From Nitrospira_E sp052156535 (GTDB lineage Bacteria; Nitrospirota; Nitrospiria; Nitrospirales; UBA8639): a DNA stretch of 64,000 nucleotides. A model generated the notes under the pieces. That model worked only from the letters and a program-made list of their open reading frames with translations, had not been told where the DNA came from and did no database searches. The position numbers were made by a program, and so were the translations under genes. Shown here piece by piece: positions 26,085 to 34,609 of this stretch; positions within the stretch are counted from its first letter, which is position 1; each line of letters begins with the position of its first letter. The stretch spans positions 62,001 to 126,000 of the forward strand of contig NZ_JBQKUP010000038.1 in the NCBI RefSeq assembly GCF_052156535.1, in the 5' to 3' direction.

Positions 26085-27551
26085 TTAATCCTTGATAATG
26101 GGAAATTTGGCCTCTTTCCAGGCGCTCATTCCTCCCAACACATTCACGATGTTCCGATAGCCCTGATGTTGGAGGAAGCTTGCAGCGACCGACGAGCGGT
26201 ATCCGCTTCCGCAGATGACCGCGATCTGGAGATTTTTTCTGATTTCCTGAACACGTTGCGGAAGCTCGCTGCCCGTCACAAACCGGGCGTTCTTGATGTG
26301 ACCGGCGGCCCACTCCCCCGGCTGGCGCACATCCAGCACGACCAGCTTTTTGTTGTCCTGTAGCTGCTGTTCCAGATCGAACACTGTCCATTGTTCCAGA
26401 ATCTGGAGAGGTTTGGCGGCCGTGCGCCATGCAAACATTCCTCCAGCCAGCCAACCTGCCGGTGTGGGATATCCGATCCGGAGAAGCTGCCAGCAAGCTT
26501 CCCAAAGGTCTGCCGGGTTATCCAAAACAAGTAAGACACGGGAATCCGCCGGAATGACTGTACCGGCCCATGTCGCAAACGACGATCCCAGTCCGACGTT
26601 CAGAGCACCGGGAATATGAGCCGTAAACCCTTCCGCGTGACGGCAATCAACGACAATCCCCCCATTTTGCTGTTGTCGGCCAAACTGATCCGGTGTGAGT
26701 GCAGGCGGTTCGCGCAATGTTCCAAGAAGAGGTGGGCCTTCCGTATTCATTTTTCGCATCCTGGGCCAATAGGGCGGCACACCGGGAAGATGTTTCAAAT
26801 CCAGACATTGTTTGACGAAATGATCTTTGTTGTCCATGTTGGCCAGAAGAGAATTCATCCGGCGTTCATATCCGATCGTCGTGGACAACCGGCTCCCGAT
26901 ATTCCCCCCACACAGAGAGCCACTTACATGCGTCGGATAGACTTCCACGTAGTCCGGAAGCGGTAGAATTTTTTCCTGGAGCATTTTGCACATGACCTCC
27001 GCGTGATGAGCCGCTTCTTCCGTTCCACCCAGGAGATCGGGTCTGGCCACATCACCCACCAGCAAGGCTCCTCCGGAAAGGAGCAGAACGGGTTCTTTCC
27101 CCCGCGAGCGGTCTGTCACCAGCACACTGATATGTTCGGGTGTATGTCCCGGCGTATGCAGAATGTGAAAATCTATTTCTCCCATTGTTAATCGTTCGCC
27201 ATCGGCCATGGGACGCGCGTCATATCCGAGCTTGGCATGTTGGCCCGCTAAACATTGAAGAGGAATTCTTTCGGCTAATTCACGAATTCCCGTTACATAG
27301 TCGTTGTGCTGATGGGTCTCCAGAGCATACGCAATCGTCATCCCCTGAGCGCGGGATTCTCTGAGATAGGGCTCAACGTCCCGCTGGATATCCAGCACGA
27401 AGGCCTCTCCGGTTTCTTCCGAACCGAGAAGATACGATGCGTGCCCCAAACTTTCCACATGAAACTGTTTAATGATCATACGTTGTATCTGATGAGCTTC
27501 GAGAATGTCCTTAACTTCTTCAGGAGGAGGAATTATTTCCGGCTGCCTCAA
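26085..27551 (-). CDS. MBL-fold (persulfide dioxygenase-like) hydrolase fused to two rhodanese domains
   Basis: 488 residues. The metallo-beta-lactamase domain (about 25-260) has THQHNDYVTG (His80, His82, Asp84), HTPGHTPEH and LLVGDVARPDLLG; the usual His after the Asp is Tyr, as in some proteins of this class. Two rhodanese domains follow: 285-375, without a catalytic Cys, and 390-485 with Cys447 in AVICGSGYRSS. Such proteins oxidise or transfer persulfide sulfur, handling sulfide or glutathione persulfide. The TTG at 27551 overlaps the preceding gene by about 30 bases; ATG at 27479 would leave a short gap. Neither has a strong ribosome site. Confidence 0.9.
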   Translation of the reverse strand: MRQPEIIPPPEEVKDILEAHQIQRMIIKQFHVESLGHASYLLGSEETGEAFVLDIQRDVEPYLRESRAQGMTIAYALETHQHNDYVTGIRELAERIPLQCLAGQHAKLGYDARPMADGERLTMGEIDFHILHTPGHTPEHISVLVTDRSRGKEPVLLLSGGALLVGDVARPDLLGGTEEAAHHAEVMCKMLQEKILPLPDYVEVYPTHVSGSLCGGNIGSRLSTTIGYERRMNSLLANMDNKDHFVKQCLDLKHLPGVPPYWPRMRKMNTEGPPLLGTLREPPALTPDQFGRQQQNGGIVVDCRHAEGFTAHIPGALNVGLGSSFATWAGTVIPADSRVLLVLDNPADLWEACWQLLRIGYPTPAGWLAGGMFAWRTAAKPLQILEQWTVFDLEQQLQDNKKLVVLDVRQPGEWAAGHIKNARFVTGSELPQRVQEIRKNLQIAVICGSGYRSSVAASFLQHQGYRNIVNVLGGMSAWKEAKFPIIKD

Positions 27552-28008
27552 ATGCTCGAGTCACTTGCGGAACGTCCGCCCCATTGACTTGACCCGCTAG
27601 TTCGGCCACGTCCCGATAATCTCCCCGCAAAGCCTTTAACGCATGACGTTCCTGTTGAATCTCATGTGTGGTCCGTATTCCCATTCGCCGGAATAGGGGA
27701 ACCGGCGGGCACCAACCTTGTATGGCATGTTGCAGGAGAAAGCCGGCGACGGCGGCAGGGAATATAAACCACCGGCGATCAAGGAAAGCGCCCAAGGCCA
27801 GGCCCATGAGGGAAAATGAGGCAGCATTGGCTTCAAGCACTCGTTCGATATCCCATTCCACCTCGAGCTCCCTTAACCGTCGATCGATAGCGGAAGGTCC
27901 GGCGGAGGCATACAACAGGACATTATTTTGGGTGCGGTTGTAAATTTCCTCATTGATGTCAGTGTCGGTATGTTCCTCAACTCGTGTGGTTGTCGGTGAA
28001 ATAATCAT
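27520..28008 (-). CDS. YgaP-like/DUF2892 membrane protein
   Basis: 162 residues. A central pair of membrane spans, LGAFLDRRWFIFPAAVAGFL and LQHAIQGWCPPVPLFRRMGI, matches the YgaP-type transmembrane module (hydrophobic hairpin followed by G-W-C-P). Flanking cytoplasmic helices (about 35-55 and 110-150) are charged. GAAGGGAGG lies before ATG. It overlaps the MBL-rhodanese gene downstream, forming a two-gene sulfur unit: YgaP itself is a membrane rhodanese, so here the sulfurtransferase and membrane parts are on separate neighbouring proteins. Confidence 0.82.
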   Translation of the reverse strand: MIISPTTTRVEEHTDTDINEEIYNRTQNNVLLYASAGPSAIDRRLRELEVEWDIERVLEANAASFSLMGLALGAFLDRRWFIFPAAVAGFLLQHAIQGWCPPVPLFRRMGIRTTHEIQQERHALKALRGDYRDVAELAGQVNGADVPQVTRAFEAAGNNSSS

Positions 28009-28105
28009 ACATGGCCTCCCTTCATTCCTGTGGACGACACACTTCCACGCCGTGGGTGATCGCGCTGTTAAATTCAGAAAATAAGGAATGAATACATTCT
28101 CAACA

Positions 28106-28153
28106 ACTAGCAGAAACCCTGGCCTGTCTTGAAACTTCAGGGTTTCTGCTAGT
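28106..28153. repeat. Perfect 16-bp palindromic hairpin between divergent genes
   Basis: ACTAGCAGAAACCCTG at 28106-28121 pairs perfectly with CAGGGTTTCTGCTAGT at 28138-28153, loop 16 bases. It lies between the 5' ends of two divergent genes, where a terminator is not expected. It may be an operator, a regulatory RNA structure or an orphan palindromic repeat. Confidence 0.7.
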
Positions 28154-28254
28154 AGTCAATTCTGGCCGCGTGGGCCACACTTTGCTTCTGAGGGGCAGAA
28201 CGGGAGGATCCGGGAACGAAATCAGACACTAACTTCAGATGTTATTTTTCGCTT

Positions 28255-29154
28255 GTGATGAAAAACCATCCCATACCAGAAGAAGAAGCCGATAAAGAGC
28301 TGGACGGCATTTTTCATGAAATTAAACAGGTCTTTCGTGTGTCGGGAGTGAATCTCAACTTTCGCACTTGGGCCACCTATCCAAAATTTTTCCCAGTCTT
28401 ATGGGAGTCGATACGACCGGTCGCTGAAACCCGTCTCTTTGAAGAATCATCCAATCACATCCGGGCGCTCGCTGCCCGCCTTGCTGAGAAACTTCCTCGG
28501 TTAGATGCCGCCACGTCCGTCGGATTGGGGGAGAGTCAGATTTTTCAGATACAAGCGACTCTCGACCTCTATCATTACATCAATCCCAAGCTCCTGGTCA
28601 TTTCGTCCGTGGTGGAGTACGCCTGCCAACACCCAGCCATGTCCGAGTTCCAGCCCCAACGACCGGATCATGAGCTTATTCCACGAGGCATTCCCCTTCG
28701 CATGTATCCCATGGAAATGATCGACGAAACCCCCGACGATGCCACTCTCCGGAGAACCTTCCGGGATATCCAACGAACATTGGGTTTACCAGGCATCAAC
28801 AGCGATTATCGCACTCTGGCATTGTGGCCGGAATATTTATGTTCAGTATGGCATCGGTTAAAACCTGTGGTCACCCACCCTCTTTACCTGGAAACCGCGC
28901 TAACACTACGGGAAGCGGCTCAACAGATGGCAAGCCATGTGCTTCCTCGACTGACTGTGTCTGAGAATCAGTTGAGGATTCTGGGAAGGAAACGAACACA
29001 CTTCCTTGAGACGACCGCTCAGTTTACCCAACTCTTGCCACCCCTGATTATCAATATCGTGCTGATATCCCTGGATTGGCGATCTCGTCAGGACTTAGAG
29101 AGATCTCCCTTTCCCATTGAATTCTCCTCACCGGTCCTGGAACCATCGACATGA
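28255..29154 (+). CDS. DehI-family haloacid dehalogenase-like protein
   Basis: 299 residues (GTG 28255, or ATG two codons on). Two homologous halves are visible: FRVSGVNLNFRTWATYPKFF, PVLWESIRPV in the first and GLPGINSDYRTLALWPEYLC, SVWHRLKPV in the second, the pseudodimer layout of DehI (group I 2-haloacid dehalogenase). The Asp in GINSDYRTLALWP is at the position expected for catalysis in the second half. DehI cleaves carbon-halogen bonds in haloacids by direct attack of water. The stop overlaps the next start by four bases (ATGA). Dehalogenation of a natural substrate is inferred, not shown. Confidence 0.83.
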   Translation: MMKNHPIPEEEADKELDGIFHEIKQVFRVSGVNLNFRTWATYPKFFPVLWESIRPVAETRLFEESSNHIRALAARLAEKLPRLDAATSVGLGESQIFQIQATLDLYHYINPKLLVISSVVEYACQHPAMSEFQPQRPDHELIPRGIPLRMYPMEMIDETPDDATLRRTFRDIQRTLGLPGINSDYRTLALWPEYLCSVWHRLKPVVTHPLYLETALTLREAAQQMASHVLPRLTVSENQLRILGRKRTHFLETTAQFTQLLPPLIINIVLISLDWRSRQDLERSPFPIEFSSPVLEPST

Positions 29155-30005
29155 CCTGGCGCGAATTTCAACGGCTCCAAATTGTCAGCCGGGTCAATGA
29201 CCGGTTTGTCAGTTATGTGGAGGCAGGAGATGGTCCCCCGGTCATTCTGATTCATGGGATTCCGGTCTGGGGTTACCTGTGGCACGGTATCTATTCTGAG
29301 TTGGCGCGAACCCGTCGCGTCCTGATTCCCGATTTACTCGGATTTGGTTTTAGTGATAAGGCGGATTGTTTTAACCGATCCATTGCCTGCCAGGCACACA
29401 TGATCACCGCCTGGATGACCCAATTAGGGATTCCTCGGGCCACAATCATCGGACATGATATCGGTGGCGGGGTGGCGTTGAGGATGGCCACCCTGTTCCC
29501 CGCACAAGTCGAAGCGCTGATCGTCATGAACACGGTCTGTTATGACTCCTGGCCAATTGAATTGATGCTCCAGTTCGGACACCCTGAAGCGCATCGGAAA
29601 ATATCGGCCTCACTGGCAGTGCGATTGCTTCGACAAGCCTTAAAACGCGGATTTGCGTCATCCCTGAACCGGAACATATTGGAGGGGTTGTTGGCACCCT
29701 ACACCACTGAGACAGGGAAACTCTCCCTCATACGAAATGCTGCTGCACTGAATACCAATCTGACGACGGAAATTACTCATCTCCTGTCTGGTATTAGAAT
29801 TCCCACACTTGTCCTCTGGGGTGTGAAGGATCGATTTCAGTCGATCCATTACGGGGAACGGCTGGTGAAAGATATCCACGAATCGAGACTGATTCGCGTA
29901 AAAGACGCAAGACACTTCCTGATGTGGGATCAACCGGACATCGTGAAAAAGCATCTGCTGGACTTTTTCGAACGTACCGTGCCATCCCGGCCTGGAATGG
30001 TCTAG
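29151..30005 (+). CDS. Alpha/beta hydrolase of the haloalkane dehalogenase/epoxide hydrolase type
   Basis: 284 residues. The oxyanion loop is HGIPVWGYLW (as in haloalkane dehalogenases HGNPTSSYLW). The nucleophile is Asp in IIGHDIGGG (not Ser), the His is in DARHFLMWDQP and the acid is in LVLWGVKDRF. Asp nucleophiles mark dehalogenases and epoxide hydrolases. The Trp that usually follows the Asp and binds halide is Ile here, so haloalkane activity is doubtful; epoxide or haloacid ester hydrolysis is possible. It is translationally coupled to the DehI-like gene. Confidence 0.85.
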   Translation: MTWREFQRLQIVSRVNDRFVSYVEAGDGPPVILIHGIPVWGYLWHGIYSELARTRRVLIPDLLGFGFSDKADCFNRSIACQAHMITAWMTQLGIPRATIIGHDIGGGVALRMATLFPAQVEALIVMNTVCYDSWPIELMLQFGHPEAHRKISASLAVRLLRQALKRGFASSLNRNILEGLLAPYTTETGKLSLIRNAAALNTNLTTEITHLLSGIRIPTLVLWGVKDRFQSIHYGERLVKDIHESRLIRVKDARHFLMWDQPDIVKKHLLDFFERTVPSRPGMV

Positions 30006-30322
30006 CTGCTCATCCGTGTATCATGAACGCCACAGCTATCTTACTGATGTATGTCCCCTTGACCAGGGGATAGCGAAAATATCGGGAATCAAGGGAGTGT
30101 TGAAAAATAATAATTTCCAAGGGCATATTGACCCACAGGCCCATTGCCTATTAGAGGCCTCGGGGCGGTTCAAAAAATTTCATCCAGCAAGGCCGCAGCC
30201 ATTTTTGCGCGCAGAGCGTACTTCCAGTACGTGAGCACGGAAAAATGGCGAGAACGCCGCTGGCGGCTTTTTTCAACAGCCCCATCAACACGAATATCGA
30301 CTCGTCACCCTGCAGGCCGTGC
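30006..30322. other. Gene-free stretch containing repeat copy D
   Basis: Upstream of the GH65 gene. Repeat copy D occupies 30093-30283, leaving 39 bases before the likely GH65 start. Nothing else recognised. Confidence 0.5.
30093..30283 (+). mobile_element. MITE-like palindromic repeat, copy D (191 bp)
   Basis: Starts GGGAGTGTTGAAAAATAAT and ends CTTTTTTCAACAGCCCC, exactly the same length as copy A. Core and hairpin arms are intact (GTACTTCCAGTACGTGAGCA at the centre). Its right end contains an ATG (30245) in frame with the GH65 gene downstream. Confidence 0.85.
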
Positions 30323-32704
30323 ATGAATGAATGGAAACTGACATTTGATCATTGGGATGTTAAAGATCAGAAAGCCCGTGAAGCCCTTTGCACACTGGGT
30401 AACGGGTATTGGGCCTCACGCGGGGCGTTTGAAGAAGCCACACAACACGACGGCCATTATCCCGGAACCTATTTGGCAGGCGTCTATGATCGATGCGAAA
30501 GCATAATCGCGGGAGAAACGGTCTCTCATGAAACGATCGTGAACTGGCCCAATTGGCTGTACCTGACATTTGCCATGGATAATGGCCAATGGTTTTCGAT
30601 GGAACAGGTTCAGGTGAACACCTATCGCCAGGAATTGGACCTGCAACGGGGCGTGCTCAGCCGGTACATACACTTTACGGAACCTCAAGGCCGCGAAACC
30701 ATTCTCCACACAATTCGGCTGGTACATATGGAGCATCCCCATCTTGCGACCCTGCAATGGACCTTTACTCCTCTGCACTGGTCAGGTCGATTGCACGTAC
30801 GATCTGCCTTGGATTCCGAGATCAGCAATGAAAATGTTGATCGGTACCGTGAGATGAACACCAAACATTATCGACTGCTCGACTCGGGGTTCCATAAGGA
30901 GGGATGGCTCTACGTCGTTACGGAAACACTTCAATCTCACATTCGATTGGCCCAGGGGCTTCGAACGCACGTCTCGGGCGGCCATCTCCTCCTTCAACAG
31001 AATCTTCAGGAAATGGATATGCCCATCGAAGAATTCGTCCTAGATATTCAGGAGCAGACTCCTCTACAGATTGTCAAAACCGTGGCGCTCTACCATTCAC
31101 GGGATCGTGGCATTTCCGAGCCGCTTGAGGCCGTGCACCACAGCCTGGCTTCAGCCGGATCGTTCGAACAGTTGCTCCGCTCCCATCAAAACGCATGGGA
31201 GCGGATCTGGGATATGACCGATATCCGGATTCAGAACCGTCCCGAAGATCAACTGATGCTCCGGCTCCATCTCTTTCATCTCCTGCAAACGGCTTCTCCC
31301 CATCTGACAAAACTTGATGCCAGTCTTCCGGCCCGAGGACTGACCGGCGAAATGTATCAAGGCCACATTTTTTGGGATGATGTGTTTGCCTTACCCTTTC
31401 TGATAATGCGACTGCCAAGGGTTGCCCGCGCCATGCTTCTGTATCGGTCACGGCGCCAACACCAGGCCGGATCTCAGGCACAGCCGTATGGTCTCCAGGG
31501 ACTCCGGTTTCCCTGGAGGAGTGGCAGCGACGGCTCCGAGCAAACTCCCCGGTTTCAATGGAATCCCTATTCCCAGCATTGGATTGAGGACCACACGCAT
31601 TTGCAATGCCATCAGAATGCTTCCATTGTCTATCAAATATGGAAATATTATCAGGCAACAGCCGACCTGGAATTTCTTCAGTCCCACGGCGGACTGCTCG
31701 TGCTCCAAATCGCCCGATTCTGGTCCAGTCTGGCCACACTCGATGAAATGAGCGGGCGATATCATATTCGCGGGGTCATGGGACCCGATGAATTTCATAC
31801 CGGATATCCGGATAGCCCGACGCCCGGACTTCAGGACAATGCGTATACCAATATCATGGCTGTTTGGACTCTTCAATGCGCCCGGCATGTTCTCCAGACT
31901 CTCCCCGACTATTCGCGCCAACAACTGATGGAAACCCTTTCGATTGATCATTCGGACCTGGAACACTGGGAGACCATCACCCGCCATATGTTCATTCCCT
32001 TTCATGAAGACGGTCTCATCAGCCAATTCGCGGGTTATGAGAATCTTGAAGAATTGGATGTGAACGCGTATCGAGCCCGGTATGGAGATATACGACGAAT
32101 CGATCACATTCTCGAAGCCGAGGGAGACACGGTGAATCGATACAAGATTTCCAAACAGCCTGATGTCCTCATGTTGTGTTATCTCCTGACCGTCTATGAA
32201 CTCGAATCGATTTTTGCGAATTTAGGATATCCATTTTCCCTCAACCTGCTGCAAAAGAACATCGCCTATTATCAACAGCGCACCACTCATGGTTCGACGC
32301 TCAGTCGCGTCGTGTTCGGCTGGATTCACGCACGCTCCAACCGAAGCGGCTCATGGACGTGTCTGGCTGAGGCCTTGGGACAGGATGTTCATGAAATCAA
32401 AGGAGGCTCGACGGGCGAAGGCGTCCATTTAGGAGCCATGGCAGGAACCATCGATCTCATGCAGCGGTGCTATGGTGGAATTGATTGTGACAATAATGTG
32501 TTAACGGTGAATCCTCGTCTTCCGGACACCCTAGAGGGGTTAGCGATGAGGATTCAATATCGCCAGCATCAGATCAAGGTGCAGATTTCCCCAGAGACCC
32601 TGAGTCTTGACGTCTCTGCAGGACCGAACTTTCCTCTCGTCATCAACGTGCGTGGAACACGCCATGTTTTTGGAACCCCTACACAACAGGATTTTCCCAT
32701 ATGA
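30323..32704 (+). CDS. Glycoside hydrolase family 65 disaccharide phosphorylase
   Basis: 793 residues from ATG at 30323; the frame is open 26 codons further, but that part lies in repeat copy D. The family layout is clear: N-terminal beta-sandwich (TLGNGYWASRGAFEEA), linker, (alpha/alpha)6 barrel and C-terminal sheet. The general acid is Glu490 in MGPDEFHTGYPD. FWDDVFALPFL is typical. Phosphate-binding elements are HGSTLS and GGSTGEGVHLGAMAGT, pointing to a phosphorylase rather than a hydrolase. It splits an alpha-linked disaccharide such as maltose, trehalose or kojibiose with phosphate; the exact substrate is not readable. ATGA overlap couples it to the kinase gene. Confidence 0.92.
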   Translation: MNEWKLTFDHWDVKDQKAREALCTLGNGYWASRGAFEEATQHDGHYPGTYLAGVYDRCESIIAGETVSHETIVNWPNWLYLTFAMDNGQWFSMEQVQVNTYRQELDLQRGVLSRYIHFTEPQGRETILHTIRLVHMEHPHLATLQWTFTPLHWSGRLHVRSALDSEISNENVDRYREMNTKHYRLLDSGFHKEGWLYVVTETLQSHIRLAQGLRTHVSGGHLLLQQNLQEMDMPIEEFVLDIQEQTPLQIVKTVALYHSRDRGISEPLEAVHHSLASAGSFEQLLRSHQNAWERIWDMTDIRIQNRPEDQLMLRLHLFHLLQTASPHLTKLDASLPARGLTGEMYQGHIFWDDVFALPFLIMRLPRVARAMLLYRSRRQHQAGSQAQPYGLQGLRFPWRSGSDGSEQTPRFQWNPYSQHWIEDHTHLQCHQNASIVYQIWKYYQATADLEFLQSHGGLLVLQIARFWSSLATLDEMSGRYHIRGVMGPDEFHTGYPDSPTPGLQDNAYTNIMAVWTLQCARHVLQTLPDYSRQQLMETLSIDHSDLEHWETITRHMFIPFHEDGLISQFAGYENLEELDVNAYRARYGDIRRIDHILEAEGDTVNRYKISKQPDVLMLCYLLTVYELESIFANLGYPFSLNLLQKNIAYYQQRTTHGSTLSRVVFGWIHARSNRSGSWTCLAEALGQDVHEIKGGSTGEGVHLGAMAGTIDLMQRCYGGIDCDNNVLTVNPRLPDTLEGLAMRIQYRQHQIKVQISPETLSLDVSAGPNFPLVINVRGTRHVFGTPTQQDFPI

Positions 32705-33645
32705 ACCCTCGCATTCTATCCCTTGGAAGCGTCAATGTAGATTTTCAACTCCGTGCGGATCGCTGGCCGGAAGCAGGGGAAACCCTGTTGGGTCAGGATT
32801 TTTTTATGGCCGGTGGAGGAAAGGCCGCCAATGTGGCATGGCTGGCCTGTCATCTGGGAATCGAGGCACAAGTGATCGGCCATGTCGGCTCCGATGCACT
32901 TCAGGAAATCGCCCTTCACCCATTGCGGGCAATGGGTGTCGATGTATCCACCATCCGAAGCATAAAAAACCAAGCCACGGGTGTGTCAGTCATCATTGTT
33001 CCACCAAACGGACGAAAAGGGATTTTGTTGGCTCCGAATGCCAATGGCATCTGGTCCAAAGAGGATGAAGAATCAGTCAGATACGCCATTCAAACGGCAC
33101 CACCCGGATCCGTATTGTCTGTAGATTTGGAAGTCCCGCTGTCAATTGTGAAGCAGGCGGTTCGACAATCCGAGGAATGTGGTATGCCCATTGTTCTGGA
33201 TCCTTCACCCGCGGAGAGATTGGATGAGGAATTAATGGAAGCCGGCTGCTATTTGACCCCCAATCAATCCGAGGCTCAACGCTTGACAAACATTCCAATT
33301 GATACTCAGGACCAGGCCTTGGAAGCGGCCTCCAGACTTATGAAACATGGAAATAAAGGAGTTTGCGTCAAACTGGGAACAGGGGGATGCGCGATAGTCA
33401 CGACGGACGATCAGTTCTTCATCTCCGCTCCCGAGATCGAGGCAGTGGATACCACCGGAGCGGGCGATGCGTTTGCGGGAGCATTCAGTGTGGCGATTCT
33501 GGAAAATCAACCCCCTGAGCAAGCCGCAGCATTTGCGGTTGCCGCGTCCACCCACGCTGTGACCGGGTACGGCTCCCAATCTTCATACCCCACCCGACGC
33601 CAAATCGAATCTCTCTTGCGGAAGGTTGTCATACATAAAAAATAA
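32701..33645 (+). CDS. PfkB-family sugar kinase (ribokinase-like)
   Basis: 314 residues. N-terminal PfkB signature (LSLGSVNVDFQLRADRWPEA, then FFMAGGGKAANVAWLACHLG) and C-terminal DTTGAGDAFAGAFSVAI with the catalytic Asp. Normal length for ribokinase/fructokinase relatives. The start overlaps the GH65 stop (ATGA), so it probably phosphorylates a sugar produced by the phosphorylase. GH65 genes are usually paired with beta-phosphoglucomutase; a kinase here is less common. Confidence 0.9.
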   Translation: MNPRILSLGSVNVDFQLRADRWPEAGETLLGQDFFMAGGGKAANVAWLACHLGIEAQVIGHVGSDALQEIALHPLRAMGVDVSTIRSIKNQATGVSVIIVPPNGRKGILLAPNANGIWSKEDEESVRYAIQTAPPGSVLSVDLEVPLSIVKQAVRQSEECGMPIVLDPSPAERLDEELMEAGCYLTPNQSEAQRLTNIPIDTQDQALEAASRLMKHGNKGVCVKLGTGGCAIVTTDDQFFISAPEIEAVDTTGAGDAFAGAFSVAILENQPPEQAAAFAVAASTHAVTGYGSQSSYPTRRQIESLLRKVVIHKK

Positions 33646-33695
33646 CAACTATTGAATCGAAATTTCTTCAGCGCTCTGCCTATTGGAATCTGCTA

Positions 33696-34058
33696 TTATT
33701 TCTCATCGGAAGGGTTTTTTTCCAGTTCTTCCGGAGTAATTTGTTCCAGTTTTTCTTCGGTCATGGGCTGTCGGGTTGTCGGATCCACCGCCATCTCCGG
33801 GTCCACCACCGGGGGAGTCACCACGGCCTCCGGATTGGGCGGAATATCCGGCTCTACCACCATCTCCGGGTCAATAGGTGGAATGACCGGAGGTTCTTTA
33901 TTCAATCCCGTTGGATCCTGTTCGACTGTTTCAGCTGAAATTGCCGTCTTTGGGACACCTGATCCCGACACCCCCATGGGGAGATGAGAGGCATTCATTA
34001 GAAGAATCACAAAGATTCCCAGCACCACTGACCACATATCCACTTTTGGTCGTTTCAT
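33696..34058 (-). CDS. Membrane-anchored proline-rich protein
   Basis: 120 residues. One hydrophobic N-terminal segment (WSVVLGIFVILLMNA) is followed by a periplasmic part rich in Pro, Val and Glu (EPPVIPPIDPEMVVEPDIPP) with a recurring P-E-(M/A)-V-V motif (three copies, at about 63, 77 and 87). GAGGTG precedes ATG. No known domain. Pro/Glu repeats suggest a rigid spacer across the periplasm. Confidence 0.7.
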   Translation of the reverse strand: MKRPKVDMWSVVLGIFVILLMNASHLPMGVSGSGVPKTAISAETVEQDPTGLNKEPPVIPPIDPEMVVEPDIPPNPEAVVTPPVVDPEMAVDPTTRQPMTEEKLEQITPEELEKNPSDEK

Positions 34059-34301
34059 TTTTTCACCTCTTTTTTATATTTTTCTTGTCTCTGTCTCATC
34101 ATTATCCCCCGCATACAGATCAAAAGCATCTGACAAGAACCCTGGAAAAACGTATTAAATTTATAATCGGGGCAAGTCCTTAAGGGGAGAGGGCCCAAGA
34201 TGCAAGGGTTTTACCCAGGCCCATTCTTTTTCGGTTTCTCTACAATCTGGAAAAGAAGAGAATCTCCCAAAAATCTATTTCGCTCCTAGGAACACAATCC
34301 A

Positions 34302-34538
34302 ATGAACTCACTCATCACCATCAAAGATTTTATCGGACTGGCTTTGACCTTTAGCGTGGCGGGAGGGGGGCTCGTGATGCTTCTCAATGGTTTTGACACG
34401 ACAAGTCCGGCGAAGAGAACGGTTACGGTTAATGAATTGTTGAGAGATCAGAACCCCGGACAAATTTCCTATATATCGTTTCCCATCACTGAACACTTTC
34501 AAAAACAGGTGGTATCCCATCGAAAATCCATACCTTAA
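34302..34538 (+). pseudogene. Shrunken duplicate of the adjacent PRC-barrel gene
   Basis: 78 codons. It parallels the next gene: FIGLALTFSVAGGGLVMLL matches LGMALAFALIGGGMSLAL, and VNELLRDQNPGQISYISF matches VKDLLIDQTTGQISYIVL. About 20 residues between are missing, as is the rest of the barrel. No ribosome site. Best read as a degraded tandem copy, though a short product cannot be excluded. Confidence 0.55.
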
Positions 34539-34609
34539 TCATAAGGGAGATAAAAGAAACCAAATCTCAAGCACCATCGTTTAACCACTCTCACAAAAGG
34601 AAAGTTATC

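Noticed and set aside
34191..34222. Possible terminator (GGGCC ... GGCCC with T-run)
   Set aside because: Only a 5-bp outer stem with an asymmetric internal loop, and it lies between divergent genes.
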